A stretch of 64,000 bases of DNA from assembly GCF_029760935.1 (NCBI RefSeq), contig NZ_CP121684.1, positions 1,364,001 to 1,428,000 of the forward strand, in the 5' to 3' direction. Origin of the DNA: Lysinibacter sp. HNR. GTDB taxonomy: Bacteria > Actinomycetota > Actinomycetes > Actinomycetales > Microbacteriaceae. The notes beneath the pieces were generated by a model that did not search any database, was not told where the DNA came from, and saw nothing but the letters and a program-made list of their open reading frames with translations. Positions 16,019 through 24,809 of the stretch are shown piece after piece. Made by a program: the position numbers and the translations under genes. Position 1 is the stretch's first letter. Each line of letters starts with the position of its first letter.

Positions 16019-16347
16019 TAGAAATCGTCCTCTACACCCCACCCCTCAGGGGCACTCTTTGGTGGTAGCACATCAGACGCGTACATCAATGATTCCGGGT
16101 CATACCTGCCATTCGATAACGCCACGTCCGCATAGGTTTTGTCGTTGTATTCACGTGTTTTTACCGAGAGCAGCCCGCTGAATTTTGCTTTGTCTCCGAC
16201 ATTAAGACCGTGACCCTCACCAAGCCACACAGTGAGACGCTGTGTGTACTCCACTCCGGTACGTGACGTAGACACCTCCTCTACAGCCACTCCTTTAAGC
16301 CCTACGAGGCGAACAACCGTCGCCGCACTAGTTTGTACCTGCGCCAT
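16018..16347 (-). CDS. ssb: Single-stranded DNA-binding (OB-fold) protein
   Basis: A 109-residue protein next to DnaB helicase. The sequence pattern of YTQRLTVWLGEG..VGDKAKFSGLLSVKTREYNDKTYADVAL is OB-fold-like, and the acidic C-terminal tip ending in EDDF resembles the SSB tail that recruits partner proteins. It is shorter than host SSB (about 160-180) and divergent. It probably covers ssDNA during phage replication and RecT-mediated annealing. Confidence 0.65.
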   Translation of the reverse strand: MAQVQTSAATVVRLVGLKGVAVEEVSTSRTGVEYTQRLTVWLGEGHGLNVGDKAKFSGLLSVKTREYNDKTYADVALSNGRYDPESLMYASDVLPPKSAPEGWGVEDDF

Positions 16348-16350
16348 TTT

Positions 16351-17661
16351 TTAGCTCCTTAAATTGGATTCTGGGATATTGAGAGTGGGAGACCACGGAC
16401 GCGAAATCGCCCGCGCAAACTTGCCCTCCCACTTGAGGGTCACGTCGCCCCGTTCACCGTGACGATTTTTAGCGACAATAAGTTTGATATCGTTCGGGGC
16501 TTTCTTCTCTTCGCGGTGCAGGAGAATCACCAAGTCGGCATCCTGCTCAATAGATCCCGACTCACGCAGATCAGCCAATTGTGGCTCACCTGATTTACGT
16601 CCCTCCACCGCACGATTAAGCTGCGAGAGAGCGATGACAGGAACCCCAAGATCACCCGACAGGATTTTCAGCGCCCGAGAGAACCCGGACACCTCCTGTT
16701 GTCGGGACTCTTCACGTTTGCCAGAGGTCATCAGCTGCATATAATCGACCACGAATCCTTTGAGGTCACCGCGACGAGCGAGAGATCGAGCATAGGATTT
16801 CACCTGTGTGATGGTTTCTAGATCATCAGCTACAGCAATGCGCGTTTTTTCGAGCTTTGCACCCAGCGGCGCGAGCATTTGCCAATGTGTCGGCATCATT
16901 TCGTTATTCATCAGCGATTGCATCGGAACCCGCGCAGTCTGCGCAATCAAACGCTTTTGCAGATCAGCCTCAGACATTTCGAGACTCACATACCCGACCG
17001 TGCCGGTCTCTGCCATCGCTGCCGCAATTTGCAAACTCAAAGCGGTTTTACCGATGCCCGGGCGGGCACCCACAATTGTGAGCGTGCCCTCACGCATCCC
17101 GCCGATAATGCGGTTCAGATCTACCCACGGTGTTTCCACAAAGCGCGGTTTTTCCTCTAGCGATTTATACAGGGCAGAAAGAGACTCGCCAATCATGCGA
17201 ATTTCGCGCTTGGTGGAGCGTGATACGTCATCCACCAGGCCCCGCGCCCGCTCCACTAGCTCCGCCGGGGTACCCTCAGCGTCCCTCACTAGCTCGGCTA
17301 TGCCTGATGCTGCCTGCGCCAGGCGACGAAGCTCAGCACGGTCACGCACAATATCTGCGTAGTACCCTGCGTTTGCAGCAGACGGGGTTATCTCCACGAG
17401 CTGATGGAGATACGCCGCCTCTACCACCCCCGTAGCACCAGTAGCCCGTAGATGATCAAAAACCGCAATCGGATCAGTCGGTGAACCCGCAGTCGCCAAA
17501 GCCACAATCGCCGCCGCAATCTGCTCGTGCCGCACCTCATAAAAATCTCCCGGCTGAACAACTTCCATCACCTCCCACACAGCCGATTTTGAGAGCATCA
17601 TGCCGCCCAGTGCTGATTGCTCGGCCTCACGGTCATACTGGGCCTCACTCACTAATCTCAC
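16351..17661 (-). CDS. dnaB: Replicative DNA helicase, DnaB family
   Basis: Unwinds DNA at the phage replication fork. The N-terminal domain spans ~5-110 (EQSALGGMMLS), then a linker and the RecA-like ATPase: Walker A GARPGIGKT (198-206), SLEMSEADL, Walker B GFVVDYMQLM, SQLNRAVEGR and the DLRESGSIEQDADLVILLHRE arginine-finger region. 436 residues match DnaB size. A GTG start overlaps the preceding loader-like gene by 17 nt. No intein is present. Confidence 0.96.
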   Translation of the reverse strand: MRLVSEAQYDREAEQSALGGMMLSKSAVWEVMEVVQPGDFYEVRHEQIAAAIVALATAGSPTDPIAVFDHLRATGATGVVEAAYLHQLVEITPSAANAGYYADIVRDRAELRRLAQAASGIAELVRDAEGTPAELVERARGLVDDVSRSTKREIRMIGESLSALYKSLEEKPRFVETPWVDLNRIIGGMREGTLTIVGARPGIGKTALSLQIAAAMAETGTVGYVSLEMSEADLQKRLIAQTARVPMQSLMNNEMMPTHWQMLAPLGAKLEKTRIAVADDLETITQVKSYARSLARRGDLKGFVVDYMQLMTSGKREESRQQEVSGFSRALKILSGDLGVPVIALSQLNRAVEGRKSGEPQLADLRESGSIEQDADLVILLHREEKKAPNDIKLIVAKNRHGERGDVTLKWEGKFARAISRPWSPTLNIPESNLRS

Positions 17662-18025
17662 CCCGAATCTTCACGCCGAAACGCTGCTCAAGAGCTTCTT
17701 CAGTCAGCCCCTCAAAAATCGCTTGCTGCCAATCCGTGAGGCTGATCCCAGCAGCCTCCAACCATTTGTCGCGCTCCTCTCGCATCCGCTCAGCAGTCAC
17801 ATCACGCGCGGTAATCTCAGAAAACTCCGACACCAGAACCACCACATCCGCAGGCATAATCGGAAACCGCGACCGCTTGTAATGCTCCACAACCGCCCGC
17901 TCCGCCAACGCATAATCAAGATCACCAACCACCAAAGCCCACGCCCTGACCTGAACCTCGGTGTACTCACGCCGGTCAAAACTCTGCGCCAACGCCAATA
18001 GCTGCGCGACCTGCGAGACCTTCAA
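17645..18025 (-). CDS. Helicase loader/inhibitor-like protein
   Basis: A 126-residue helical protein just before DnaB. The N-terminal MKVSQVAQLLALAQSFDRREYTEVQVRAWA...GDLDYALAERAVVEHYKRSRFPIMPADV resembles the G39P-type loader domain, which binds DnaB-family helicases and helps load them. Position between initiator and helicase supports it. It overlaps the initiator gene by 50 nt. Confidence 0.7.
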   Translation of the reverse strand: MKVSQVAQLLALAQSFDRREYTEVQVRAWALVVGDLDYALAERAVVEHYKRSRFPIMPADVVVLVSEFSEITARDVTAERMREERDKWLEAAGISLTDWQQAIFEGLTEEALEQRFGVKIRGEISE

Positions 18026-18701
18026 GGCGCTCCTCCTCCCTGAAACGCTCCACCAAACTCAAAGCATTCATACGTGACTGTGACGGCTCCGGCTCATCAC
18101 CCCACCGATCCTGACTCAGCCACGTCGAAGGATGCGGAATAAATCTTTTCTCACGCGGCAAATTAGGATCAGCCGCATAACGCTTCACACCTGCCATCAC
18201 CAGATCAAGACCAACCCGCGCCACAGCTTTTTCAAACTGCTTAAGAGCAGCAGCTTTCCCTACCTTTCTCGGATAGGTCGCCCAAAAAACATCAAACGCT
18301 GTTAAAGAGTCTTTGGGTTCATTTGGGTTAATGTGGGTTACCCCGTCAATGACGCCACTTTTTATACCGTCATTGTCGCCTAGGGTCGGCGCGAATGACG
18401 TGTTGGATTCTCCTACGCGACAATCTGACGGGTAGGACAAAATCAGTAAATATCGATCACTCGTCCGATACCCATCAGGGGTCTTCCTCTTCTCCCGAAC
18501 CAGCGCCCCTAACTCCTCCAAAATTTGAAGCCGACGCTGTACCGTACGAACCGATAACCCAGTCATACCAGCCAGCCGCTCTTGCCCCGGAAAACACGAA
18601 TTTCGCTCATCCGCCATATCAGCAAGAGCCAACAAAAGGAGCTTGTCCGATACCTGTAACCCTTCAACTTCCCAAGCCCAATTCAACGCTTTTATACTCA
18701 C
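17976..18701 (-). CDS. Phage replication initiator-like protein with HTH
   Basis: A 241-residue protein. The N-terminal winged HTH (LQVSDKLLLLALADMADERNSCFPGQERLAGMTGLSVRTVQRRLQ) is typical of replication proteins in the phage O/DnaD-type group. A central unstructured region separates it from a C-terminal domain that begins FDVFWATYPRKVGKAAALKQFEKA, a signature common in phage initiators. I used GTG 18701 because of the GTGA overlap with the HNH gene; the longer upstream frame is not needed. Confidence 0.82.
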   Translation of the reverse strand: MSIKALNWAWEVEGLQVSDKLLLLALADMADERNSCFPGQERLAGMTGLSVRTVQRRLQILEELGALVREKRKTPDGYRTSDRYLLILSYPSDCRVGESNTSFAPTLGDNDGIKSGVIDGVTHINPNEPKDSLTAFDVFWATYPRKVGKAAALKQFEKAVARVGLDLVMAGVKRYAADPNLPREKRFIPHPSTWLSQDRWGDEPEPSQSRMNALSLVERFREEERLEGLAGRAAIGVGAEF

Positions 18702-19096
18702 GCCGCATCCCTCCATTCCAAATACTCTTCGCCATAAACCGCGATCATCATCCGCCCCGCTTCCCTCAGCGAAATCGGCACCCGAGTAACACCAATAAGC
18801 TGAAACCAACCCGCCGGATAATAAACCGGCACCGAAGCCGCCGTAAAAGAGCCGATATTCCGGCGAACTTTCCACCCGTACCGCAACGCTTTTCGCTGCA
18901 AGCCCCCCTCAAAAAGCGCATTACACAGCGCACAAGCCGTAACACCATCCACCTCTAACGGCCGCCTTTTTGTACCGCCCATACCGACCGCTTGACGATG
19001 CTGAAAAGTCAACCCGTCAAATGCCAGACATGCTACACACCGGTGACGATCACGCAAGTAAACGTTTTGCCGCACAGTCCTAGTCGGGGCGCTCAT
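18698..19096 (-). CDS. HNH-type endonuclease domain protein
   Basis: A 132-residue protein with CVAC (zinc pair), LTFQHRQAVGMGG (HNH His) and VTACALCNALFEGG (second zinc pair and Asn). These are the marks of the small HNH group. C-terminal residues 85-132 are a separate helical tail. It is embedded in the replication operon, so it may be a homing-type or recombination nuclease rather than packaging factor. Confidence 0.78.
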   Translation of the reverse strand: MSAPTRTVRQNVYLRDRHRCVACLAFDGLTFQHRQAVGMGGTKRRPLEVDGVTACALCNALFEGGLQRKALRYGWKVRRNIGSFTAASVPVYYPAGWFQLIGVTRVPISLREAGRMMIAVYGEEYLEWRDAA

Positions 19097-19194
19097 CTCC
19101 GCCTCCTCCCAATCCTGATAAATTCCTTGTCACCTCTCACGATGACTATCTGCCGCCCGTCCCACTCCCACGGCCAAATCACAAACCACTTCAC
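19093..19194 (-). CDS. Tiny basic/Trp-rich phage ORF (33 residues)
   Basis: GTG 19194 overlaps the upstream stop as GTGA, and its own stop overlaps the next ATG as ATGA, so it exactly bridges two genes. The product starts MKWFVIWPWEWDG and ends IRIGRRRR. Perfect bridging is the support; function unknown. It would be missed by a length cut-off. Confidence 0.55.
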   Translation of the reverse strand: MKWFVIWPWEWDGRQIVIVRGDKEFIRIGRRRR

Positions 19195-19463
19195 GAGTCC
19201 TCACCCCCTCCAATGCGCTGAAACTCCAAGGTTTCGCTGGGCCACATGACCCCACAACACCCGCACATAACCGACTTTGACGCGCTGAGAAGAACCTTCG
19301 TATCGGACAAACACGAGTCGCATACACTCGCGACAATCCGGCACACGCTAGGGCACAAGACGATGTACCACATCGCCATGCCAGTACACCCAGGAGTAAA
19401 CAGCAAGCACTCAACCTTTGGTTCAAAATCAAGCTCATTAAGAACCTTCTGCTGCTCAGTCAT
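19191..19463 (-). CDS. Cys-rich small phage protein
   Basis: A 90-residue protein from ATG 19463 (MTEQQKVLNELDFEP). It has CLLF..C, CPSVC, CDSC and CGCCG and is likely zinc-binding. The opening resembles the Cys protein at 23,532 (both have LxxLDFE...C), so the two may be distant paralogues. The longer upstream frame into the neighbouring gene is rejected. Confidence 0.6.
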   Translation of the reverse strand: MTEQQKVLNELDFEPKVECLLFTPGCTGMAMWYIVLCPSVCRIVASVCDSCLSDTKVLLSASKSVMCGCCGVMWPSETLEFQRIGGGEDS

Positions 19464-19479
19464 TAGACTCAACACCTCT

Positions 19480-19923
19480 CTACGCTCGACGCGACCCCGC
19501 CAATTGATACGTAACCTCAACCTGCTTACTCTGCGTCTGCACAGCAGACTTTCGTGACTCCACCAAATCCGCACAGCTTTTCGCATACCGGTACGCAATA
19601 TCCGCAATCTCAGCCGCCTCGCGCTCCTCATGCGTTGCTAGCAATACTGCTGCAGCACGCGCCGCCGCCGTGCCCGTTAACCCCTGACTTGCTAACGCTT
19701 CCGCTTTAGCGAGTTCGCGTTTTGCTGTAGTGCGAGTCCAATCAGCCTCATGCAAAATTAGAACGTTTTGCCCCGCGAGATACACCAACTCATCCAGATC
19801 TTGAATGATCGAATCCGGGGTTTTGATAGTGCCAGGCTCAGGCGGTTTTTTAGTAGCCTTCTCACGTATCCACGAAGCCCACTGCTCAATCTCCTCAGGG
19901 GCTTTTACCGGGCGCTCGGCCAT
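19480..19923 (-). CDS. Hypothetical helical protein downstream of RecT
   Basis: A 147-residue, Ala/Glu-rich, helical protein whose ATG overlaps the RecT stop (TAATG). The central part (ARAAAVLLATHEEREAAEIADIAYRYAKSCADLVESRK) likely forms long helices. Genes of unknown function often lie between RecT and HNH genes in actinophages. A recombination accessory role is only a guess from position. Confidence 0.65.
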   Translation of the reverse strand: MAERPVKAPEEIEQWASWIREKATKKPPEPGTIKTPDSIIQDLDELVYLAGQNVLILHEADWTRTTAKRELAKAEALASQGLTGTAAARAAAVLLATHEEREAAEIADIAYRYAKSCADLVESRKSAVQTQSKQVEVTYQLAGSRRA

Positions 19924-20903
19924 TAGATAATCTCCTCACCCTCGTAAAGAACCTCACCCGTAGCCTCATCAACCACACCCGTACCAGGCTCTCGTACCGG
20001 CCACTCCGTGACAGGCTCCACCACAGTCTCCGGCTCCTGAGTAACCTCCGGCGCAGCGGTCTCGACCAGTTTTTGCTTAAGCTCACGCAAAAAAACGTTC
20101 AGGGTTTTGCCCGTCTCATCCACTGGATAATCCAACTCGCCCGCCATCTGCGCCCGCTCAAAAATTGGTCGTAGCTCATCCACCGTGGTACACGCCGTAC
20201 CCTGACCTACCCAATCCTCAGAAAAAGTCTTCGGAGCAGCTTCTACAGCAGCAGGCGGCACATGAGGTTGTGCAGACTTCACCTTGCTCACCTGCTGCAT
20301 CTCCTCAGTCCCATAAATACCACTCAAATCTTGCGGAAACGCCTTGCGTAACGCGAGCATTTCCGTACATTTTGCGAGCTGATTAGAGGGGTTCGTCAGC
20401 CACTGACCAGTCGGTTTAGCCTGCCCGCTACGATCTCTCGGCACATACCCTGCATATGTCGCTACCGCATACAACGGCTCGTCAAACCCGTCACGGCGCA
20501 CACCAACCCGTGCAGCAGCAGGCGGCGTAGACTCATCAAGCCACACATCCACCCACACCACCCCGTCCGCTGTCCACTGCACCGGAGTCTGACCCCGATA
20601 CTGATTTGACCGCTCCGCAATCAGCCTGAAACCGTCAATGCTCGCCTGAATACCCCACTTACCACCCCGCTCAATGCAATAAATCTGACGAGCCACCGGA
20701 TCAAGCTGAGTGCGCCGACACTGAAAAAGAAACGCCTCAACCGTCGCTCGGGGAGCCTCAAACCTCTCCTTCTCCCACCGCCCGTTCTTCTGCACGTTCT
20801 TCCAGCCACGCAACCCGATCGACTCCATTAGAGCCAACTCGCTAGGAGTCCACGTCTGCGCGTCCCCACTCGCAGGGAGGAGTTCTATTGCTGTACTACC
20901 CAT
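19923..20903 (-). CDS. Phage recombination protein Bet/RecT family
   Basis: A 326-residue single-strand annealing protein. FLFQCRRTQLDPVARQIYCIERGGKWGIQASIDGFRLIAERS is the Bet-type core, followed by GFDEPLYAVATYAGYVPRD and the NPSNQLAKCTEMLALRKAFP segment. It would work with the YqaJ exonuclease encoded upstream, overlapping by 8 bp. The C-terminal 90 residues are acidic and variable, perhaps an SSB-interaction tail. Confidence 0.93.
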   Translation of the reverse strand: MGSTAIELLPASGDAQTWTPSELALMESIGLRGWKNVQKNGRWEKERFEAPRATVEAFLFQCRRTQLDPVARQIYCIERGGKWGIQASIDGFRLIAERSNQYRGQTPVQWTADGVVWVDVWLDESTPPAAARVGVRRDGFDEPLYAVATYAGYVPRDRSGQAKPTGQWLTNPSNQLAKCTEMLALRKAFPQDLSGIYGTEEMQQVSKVKSAQPHVPPAAVEAAPKTFSEDWVGQGTACTTVDELRPIFERAQMAGELDYPVDETGKTLNVFLRELKQKLVETAAPEVTQEPETVVEPVTEWPVREPGTGVVDEATGEVLYEGEEII

Positions 20904-22026
20904 TGCTCTTACCCTTCTGCCTCGTAATCGTCAGACGCGCTTTTGTAGGCGCACCCGGCGACACTGTCGTATACTCTTTGGCTTTCTCAGCCCACTGGTC
21001 ATGTACCGCAGAGAGCGCAGCATTAGCCGCATCTACCGCCGCCTGGGCCTGCTCCATACGCGCCCACAACTCCGGCTCGTCCTCACGAAGGGCAACCTCA
21101 TCAACCTCTGTGACATCTGTCGGTACAGACGGCGACCATGTGAATTTGATCCCTTCCATAACCTCAGAAAAATCCTCAGTCACGTGCGAAAACAGCGCCT
21201 CCGCCGCTTGGTGAGCAGTCTCTTTTTCACGCTTCGCGGCAGACTCAGCGGCTAAAGCGTCAGCTCTCACCGTTCCCAGTCGCACCAATTCGACCTGCTG
21301 CTCCGACGAGAACACCGGAGCCTCTTGCATACCAACCTCAGCCAGTTTCTTATCCAGGCGGCCCAGTGTACGGTCAGCAGCCGCAATCATTTTCTCTAGC
21401 TCAACCTCAAGCTGTGGAGTCAAATCAATCCACTCAAATTGGAGATACAAAACCTCCGGCCCGTACTCGCCCCACGCCGACGGATTATCCATCGGGCGCA
21501 AATGCCACCGGGAGAAATTATTGTCATGTACCTCCCACGCATACAGCACACGCCGGGCACCCGTGCAATACATCTGCCAGAGCATTTGCCAGAGATAGCC
21601 AGCCCGGTCAAACGCAGTAGCACCGGGCGAAACATCATTTTTCGAGGTCTTAATCTCCCCGATAAAGACAGCCTCATCAAAATCAATACCGATCATGTCC
21701 GGTGTCGCCGCGTGACGAGAATTTTTCTCTGCATGAATCAAATCCCCGCACAGAGTCAGCCCAAAAGCCTCAAGCTGTGCAGCGATAAAAGGCTCTCTAT
21801 ACGTACCCCACTCGGTGTACTGATTACCCGTAAAGCTCTGCTCGCCCGTGACCTTCTCCCGCACGATTCGCGCCTTCTCAGCCGAAGAACCCGTATGCAA
21901 AACTTTCGCCTCAGTCGCCGTAATCACACCCCGACGAGCCTCCAACCACGCAGCCCGATCACTGTCATTACCCAGCACACGAACCTTCAAATCCACCAAT
22001 GCCTGAGCCTCACACACAGCAGTCAT
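20896..22026 (-). CDS. YqaJ-type viral exonuclease
   Basis: A 376-residue 5'-3' exonuclease partner of the annealing protein. RAAWLEARRGVITATEA is the YqaJ helical start, then the PD-(D/E)XK motifs: MIGIDFDE, and VFIGEIKTSK with E and K of the active site, followed by LWQMLWQMYCTGARR helix. The C-terminal 130 residues form an extra coiled-coil region. Generates 3' tails for RecT/Bet. Confidence 0.93.
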   Translation of the reverse strand: MTAVCEAQALVDLKVRVLGNDSDRAAWLEARRGVITATEAKVLHTGSSAEKARIVREKVTGEQSFTGNQYTEWGTYREPFIAAQLEAFGLTLCGDLIHAEKNSRHAATPDMIGIDFDEAVFIGEIKTSKNDVSPGATAFDRAGYLWQMLWQMYCTGARRVLYAWEVHDNNFSRWHLRPMDNPSAWGEYGPEVLYLQFEWIDLTPQLEVELEKMIAAADRTLGRLDKKLAEVGMQEAPVFSSEQQVELVRLGTVRADALAAESAAKREKETAHQAAEALFSHVTEDFSEVMEGIKFTWSPSVPTDVTEVDEVALREDEPELWARMEQAQAAVDAANAALSAVHDQWAEKAKEYTTVSPGAPTKARLTITRQKGKSNG

Positions 22027-22358
22027 TACTCCTCATCCTCCTCAAAATCAAGCGCGGGTATATCAAGCTCAGTAGGCGGCTCCGGTTCCCGAAGCACCTC
22101 ACCGCCCCGAACGCCACACGCTTCTTCAAGAAGATCCCGCGCTACCACAGCAGCCTCACCCGTCAGTGGCTCAATATGGCGGAATTTCATCGTCGCCGTG
22201 CGCTCCTGCTTCGTGTCATCGTGCTTGAATCCGTGACGCTCAATAACCACCACCGCCACTACCGCCTCCGGTGTGGGATCTTCCAGCCACTCCTCAGTGA
22301 GAGTGGCCATCCCGTTCTGTGCCTCGGCAGGAACCTGACCCGAAATACTGATACCCAT
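22026..22358 (-). CDS. Hypothetical phage recombination-operon protein
   Basis: A 110-residue protein (MGISISGQVP...). Residues 25-80 look like a beta-alpha domain (EAVVAVVVIERHGFKHDDTKQERTATMKFRHIEPL), and the C-terminal 25 residues are acidic (PALDFEEDEE), similar to SSB-like tails. It is directly upstream of YqaJ, in the place where related phages encode a conserved small protein of unknown function. Confidence 0.65.
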   Translation of the reverse strand: MGISISGQVPAEAQNGMATLTEEWLEDPTPEAVVAVVVIERHGFKHDDTKQERTATMKFRHIEPLTGEAAVVARDLLEEACGVRGGEVLREPEPPTELDIPALDFEEDEE

Positions 22359-22363
22359 TTTTC

Positions 22364-22903
22364 TTACCCTTTCAATACCGGCCACGACGCTTTGTCGTAG
22401 GCCGTTTTTTGCTTTTCACTGAGAACCCCATCCAGAGGATGCCCCAACCAACGTGCGCCCATACTGGCCAAAACCAGTGCGTCCGCCACGTTGTCATCCG
22501 GGATAGCAACCCCCGGAAATCTCTCCTTCATCGCAGCAACCACCTGAGGCTTTTTCGCCGCACCATTCCCCGTGGCATACATCGCCCGATGAGGAGGAAG
22601 AACCGCCCCCACCGCCCCCCGTACCAATAGCTGATCCACCAAAAACCAGTAGAGGCCCACGCGGTCATTATGTGAGCCAAGTTGGCTTTTCGGGGTCGGT
22701 GCCTCAAGCACGAACAAATCTGCTTTAGATGGCACCGCATCAAGGATTCGTCTCGCCTGTATACGCAACCGCCGTCGCACCGAAGCGATGTCTTTCCCCA
22801 TCGCCGCCGACTGGGCGCGAGTGGTTTTCACCGCACGGCGATCAAGATCAATCACCGCAATCCCCGTACATAACAGGGAAGGATCTATCCCCACGACAAT
22901 CAC
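22364..22903 (-). CDS. RuvC-like Holliday-junction resolvase
   Basis: A 179-residue RNase H-fold protein: VVGIDPSLLCTGIAVID carries the first catalytic Asp, LFVLEAPTP the Glu, and PDDNVADALVLASMG the final Asp pair. These are the RuvC signatures. It would resolve branched DNA before packaging. GTG 22903 has AGGAGA 9 nt upstream, and it overlaps the tiny membrane ORF by GTGA. Confidence 0.88.
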   Translation of the reverse strand: MIVVGIDPSLLCTGIAVIDLDRRAVKTTRAQSAAMGKDIASVRRRLRIQARRILDAVPSKADLFVLEAPTPKSQLGSHNDRVGLYWFLVDQLLVRGAVGAVLPPHRAMYATGNGAAKKPQVVAAMKERFPGVAIPDDNVADALVLASMGARWLGHPLDGVLSEKQKTAYDKASWPVLKG

Positions 22904-23052
22904 GCCGACTCTTCTCCTCGATGAGCAACCCACGACCCAAAAACCAAAACCACACCCACCAGCGAAAGCCCATCAAAAACCCCAGAACCACGCGCCACCA
23001 CAGCACCAGCCACAAAAACAGCCGCCACCATCAACCCCACCGACCACCTCAC
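22900..23052 (-). CDS. Tiny membrane protein (50 residues)
   Basis: GTG 23052 overlaps the upstream stop and the stop overlaps the RuvC start, each as GTGA. The product has one or two hydrophobic helices (LMVAAVFVAGAVVA and LSLVGVVLVFGSWVA). Bridging overlaps make it likely a real gene even though it is short. Unknown role. Confidence 0.55.
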   Translation of the reverse strand: MRWSVGLMVAAVFVAGAVVARGSGVFDGLSLVGVVLVFGSWVAHRGEESA

Positions 23053-23429
23053 GATGCCCCCTCCAACGCTTTATCGATGACGCTAAAAAGCCGCTCATAC
23101 ACCTCGTCCACGATGGGGCGATCCTCCTCGATATACGCCATAACCCGCACCCACAGGCCCCGAATCAACTCCTGACGATGCAACGGAGGAGTGCCATACG
23201 TTTCCTCATACCCCGCACGAACCGCCCTAGAAAACGGCCCAATCGCCTTCGCGAGACGCGACCCCTCATAGCCTCTAGCCTCCAAATACGCCACCAAATC
23301 GAGCGGTTTTAGAGTCGCCCGGTCAAGAACCTGGGTAGCCCTAAAAGTGGCCTCTGTCGGTGTAATCAGCCCCCTATCCAGGGCGTGACGAATCTCCGCC
23401 AGACGCTCCAGCGCAAAAGAATTATTCAC
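23049..23429 (-). CDS. Hypothetical phage protein
   Basis: A 126-residue helical protein. GTG 23429 is preferred since GAAAGGCAG is correctly placed before it; earlier in-frame starts add a poor N-terminus. Contains ERLAEIRHALDRGLITPTEATFRATQVLDRATLKP, a small helical repeat-like region. No family recognised. Confidence 0.65.
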   Translation of the reverse strand: MNNSFALERLAEIRHALDRGLITPTEATFRATQVLDRATLKPLDLVAYLEARGYEGSRLAKAIGPFSRAVRAGYEETYGTPPLHRQELIRGLWVRVMAYIEEDRPIVDEVYERLFSVIDKALEGAS

Positions 23430-23531
23430 AATAATCTGCCTTTCAAAACCTGTTTTTGGGTATAGCGTCGCTAACCCCATGCGGAACAAAGGGGTAAGAA
23501 ATCGCCGCTATTTTGCTGTACTCAGAGACAG

Positions 23532-23810
23532 CTACGAGTCGTGGTGCTCCTCTAACGGGACATACCACACCTCAGTAACATCCCCCAGACATCTCTTATG
23601 GGTGAGCCTCCCGCCCTCCCTGACAATCTGCTCTGCACGAGTCACCTCTTTTAGAGCGCACGAGCGACACCCGACGGCAATTACAGGACAAAAACAGTCC
23701 GCTTTTACGATGTGTGTCGCATGATTTTCACAGGGTGGATAATCACACGGTAGCTCCGCCTCAAAATCCAGAGACTCAAGAACCCCTGTATCCTCAACTG
23801 TCTGTGTCAT
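23532..23810 (-). CDS. Cys-rich small phage protein
   Basis: A 92-residue protein with CDYPPCENHATH (Cys-x4-Cys...His) and CFCPVIAVGCRSC, likely two zinc sites. It shares the LxSLDFE opening and Cys pattern with the protein at 19,191. GGAAGGAATTCT precedes its ATG. Confidence 0.65.
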   Translation of the reverse strand: MTQTVEDTGVLESLDFEAELPCDYPPCENHATHIVKADCFCPVIAVGCRSCALKEVTRAEQIVREGGRLTHKRCLGDVTEVWYVPLEEHHDS

Positions 23811-23847
23811 TAGAATTCCTTCCCCTAATGCTTAGTCACGGGTAGTG

Positions 23848-23943
23848 CTACCGCACCTCAAACCACAGCGACAAAAACAGCGCTGCGGCAGCTATCGCAC
23901 CCACCACGAGCACGACCAACACAGCCTTTTCAGAAACCTTCAT
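23848..23943 (-). CDS. Tiny single-pass membrane protein (31 residues)
   Basis: ATG 23943 lies inside the end of the upstream gene (GATCATGAAGG), with a 31-codon product: a Lys/Glu start and one hydrophobic span (AVLVVLVVGAIAAAALFLSL). Coupled overlapping start and hydrophobic helix support it, but it is very short. Confidence 0.4.
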   Translation of the reverse strand: MKVSEKAVLVVLVVGAIAAAALFLSLWFEVR

Positions 23944-24112
23944 GATCACTCCTCTCTTGACTTCTATTCGCGCGCCATTGAACCATCTGCCGTAGATGGC
24001 TCCATCTAGGCAGTTCATCTAGTACCCACCGGATCAACTCTGGTAGTACCGTGGCAGCCATAAACCCCACGCCAAACAGTAAAACAATCAGCCAATAATC
24101 CAACGCGATCAC
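23930..24112 (-). CDS. Small membrane protein
   Basis: A 60-residue protein with one N-terminal membrane span (YWLIVLLFGVGFMAATVLPELI) and a basic, acidic cytoplasmic tail (QWRANRSQERSDHEGF). GTG start with TAAGGG before it. Its location after the prophage cargo gene and before recombination genes gives no clear role. Confidence 0.5.
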   Translation of the reverse strand: MIALDYWLIVLLFGVGFMAATVLPELIRWVLDELPRWSHLRQMVQWRANRSQERSDHEGF

Positions 24113-24209
24113 ATCCCTTAATATGCGGCACTACTGCCCCTGTGTAATACCTCGATATCGTCCAATGCAAACAAAAAATGCTCCATTTACGACCGCTAAA
24201 GTATGGGAT

Positions 24210-24809
24210 ATGACTACAGAAGCACTCGGTGACTACGCATGGGCTGTTTTAGGTGTGGCCTCTACCGTGTCCGCAATCGTTGCCTCGTTCATTACCGTCC
24301 TTGTCACGCTTTGGCTACGAAAACGTGATCGGCCTGAACCAGATTGGATATTCACTTCCCTAGAAATACACAAAAATACAGCGTTACAGCAGCACCTTGC
24401 GTCACATCACGAGAGAAAAGACCCCGACCTTATGCTCATATTTACCAACGCTGGTGACGGACAAGCCTTTCAACTCTCTCTCGAAGGAATTGGATGTGAT
24501 ACCGAACTCTTTATCCCAGACAACACTGATGTTCGTGGATTCAGATTCTCCATGACTCTTGCACGTGTGCAACCACAGGAAGACTTTAGTGTTTTTATTT
24601 GGTTTCATCCACTCCACACGAAAGATCAGATAGGGGTGAAACTTCGGTGGCTACTTCCACCAACGCGCCACGGTCATTACGTCGAAAAATTGATCCTGTT
24701 GCATGATCCAGCAGGAAAAGAACATCTGACCCGGCAAGTACCTCACCGGTTTTCTCACCTTCTAAGACTATTTTCCTCATTCCGCGTAAAGACCCGTCAT
24801 ACAAAATAG
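24210..24809 (+). CDS. Membrane-anchored cargo (moron) protein, opposite to lytic operon
   Basis: A 199-residue protein on the + strand amid minus-strand lytic genes, the position expected of a separately expressed moron. Residues ~8-36 form one membrane span (AWAVLGVASTVSAIVASFITVLVTLWL), then KRDRPEPDW and a soluble, beta-rich domain of ~150 residues. This resembles single-pass, cytoplasmic or surface-domain proteins used in superinfection exclusion, but no family is recognised. I chose ATG 24210; an upstream in-frame ATG at 24123 lacks a convincing N-terminus. Its 3' 215 nt overlap antisense with the next gene. May be expressed in the lysogen. Confidence 0.65.
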   Translation: MTTEALGDYAWAVLGVASTVSAIVASFITVLVTLWLRKRDRPEPDWIFTSLEIHKNTALQQHLASHHERKDPDLMLIFTNAGDGQAFQLSLEGIGCDTELFIPDNTDVRGFRFSMTLARVQPQEDFSVFIWFHPLHTKDQIGVKLRWLLPPTRHGHYVEKLILLHDPAGKEHLTRQVPHRFSHLLRLFSSFRVKTRHTK

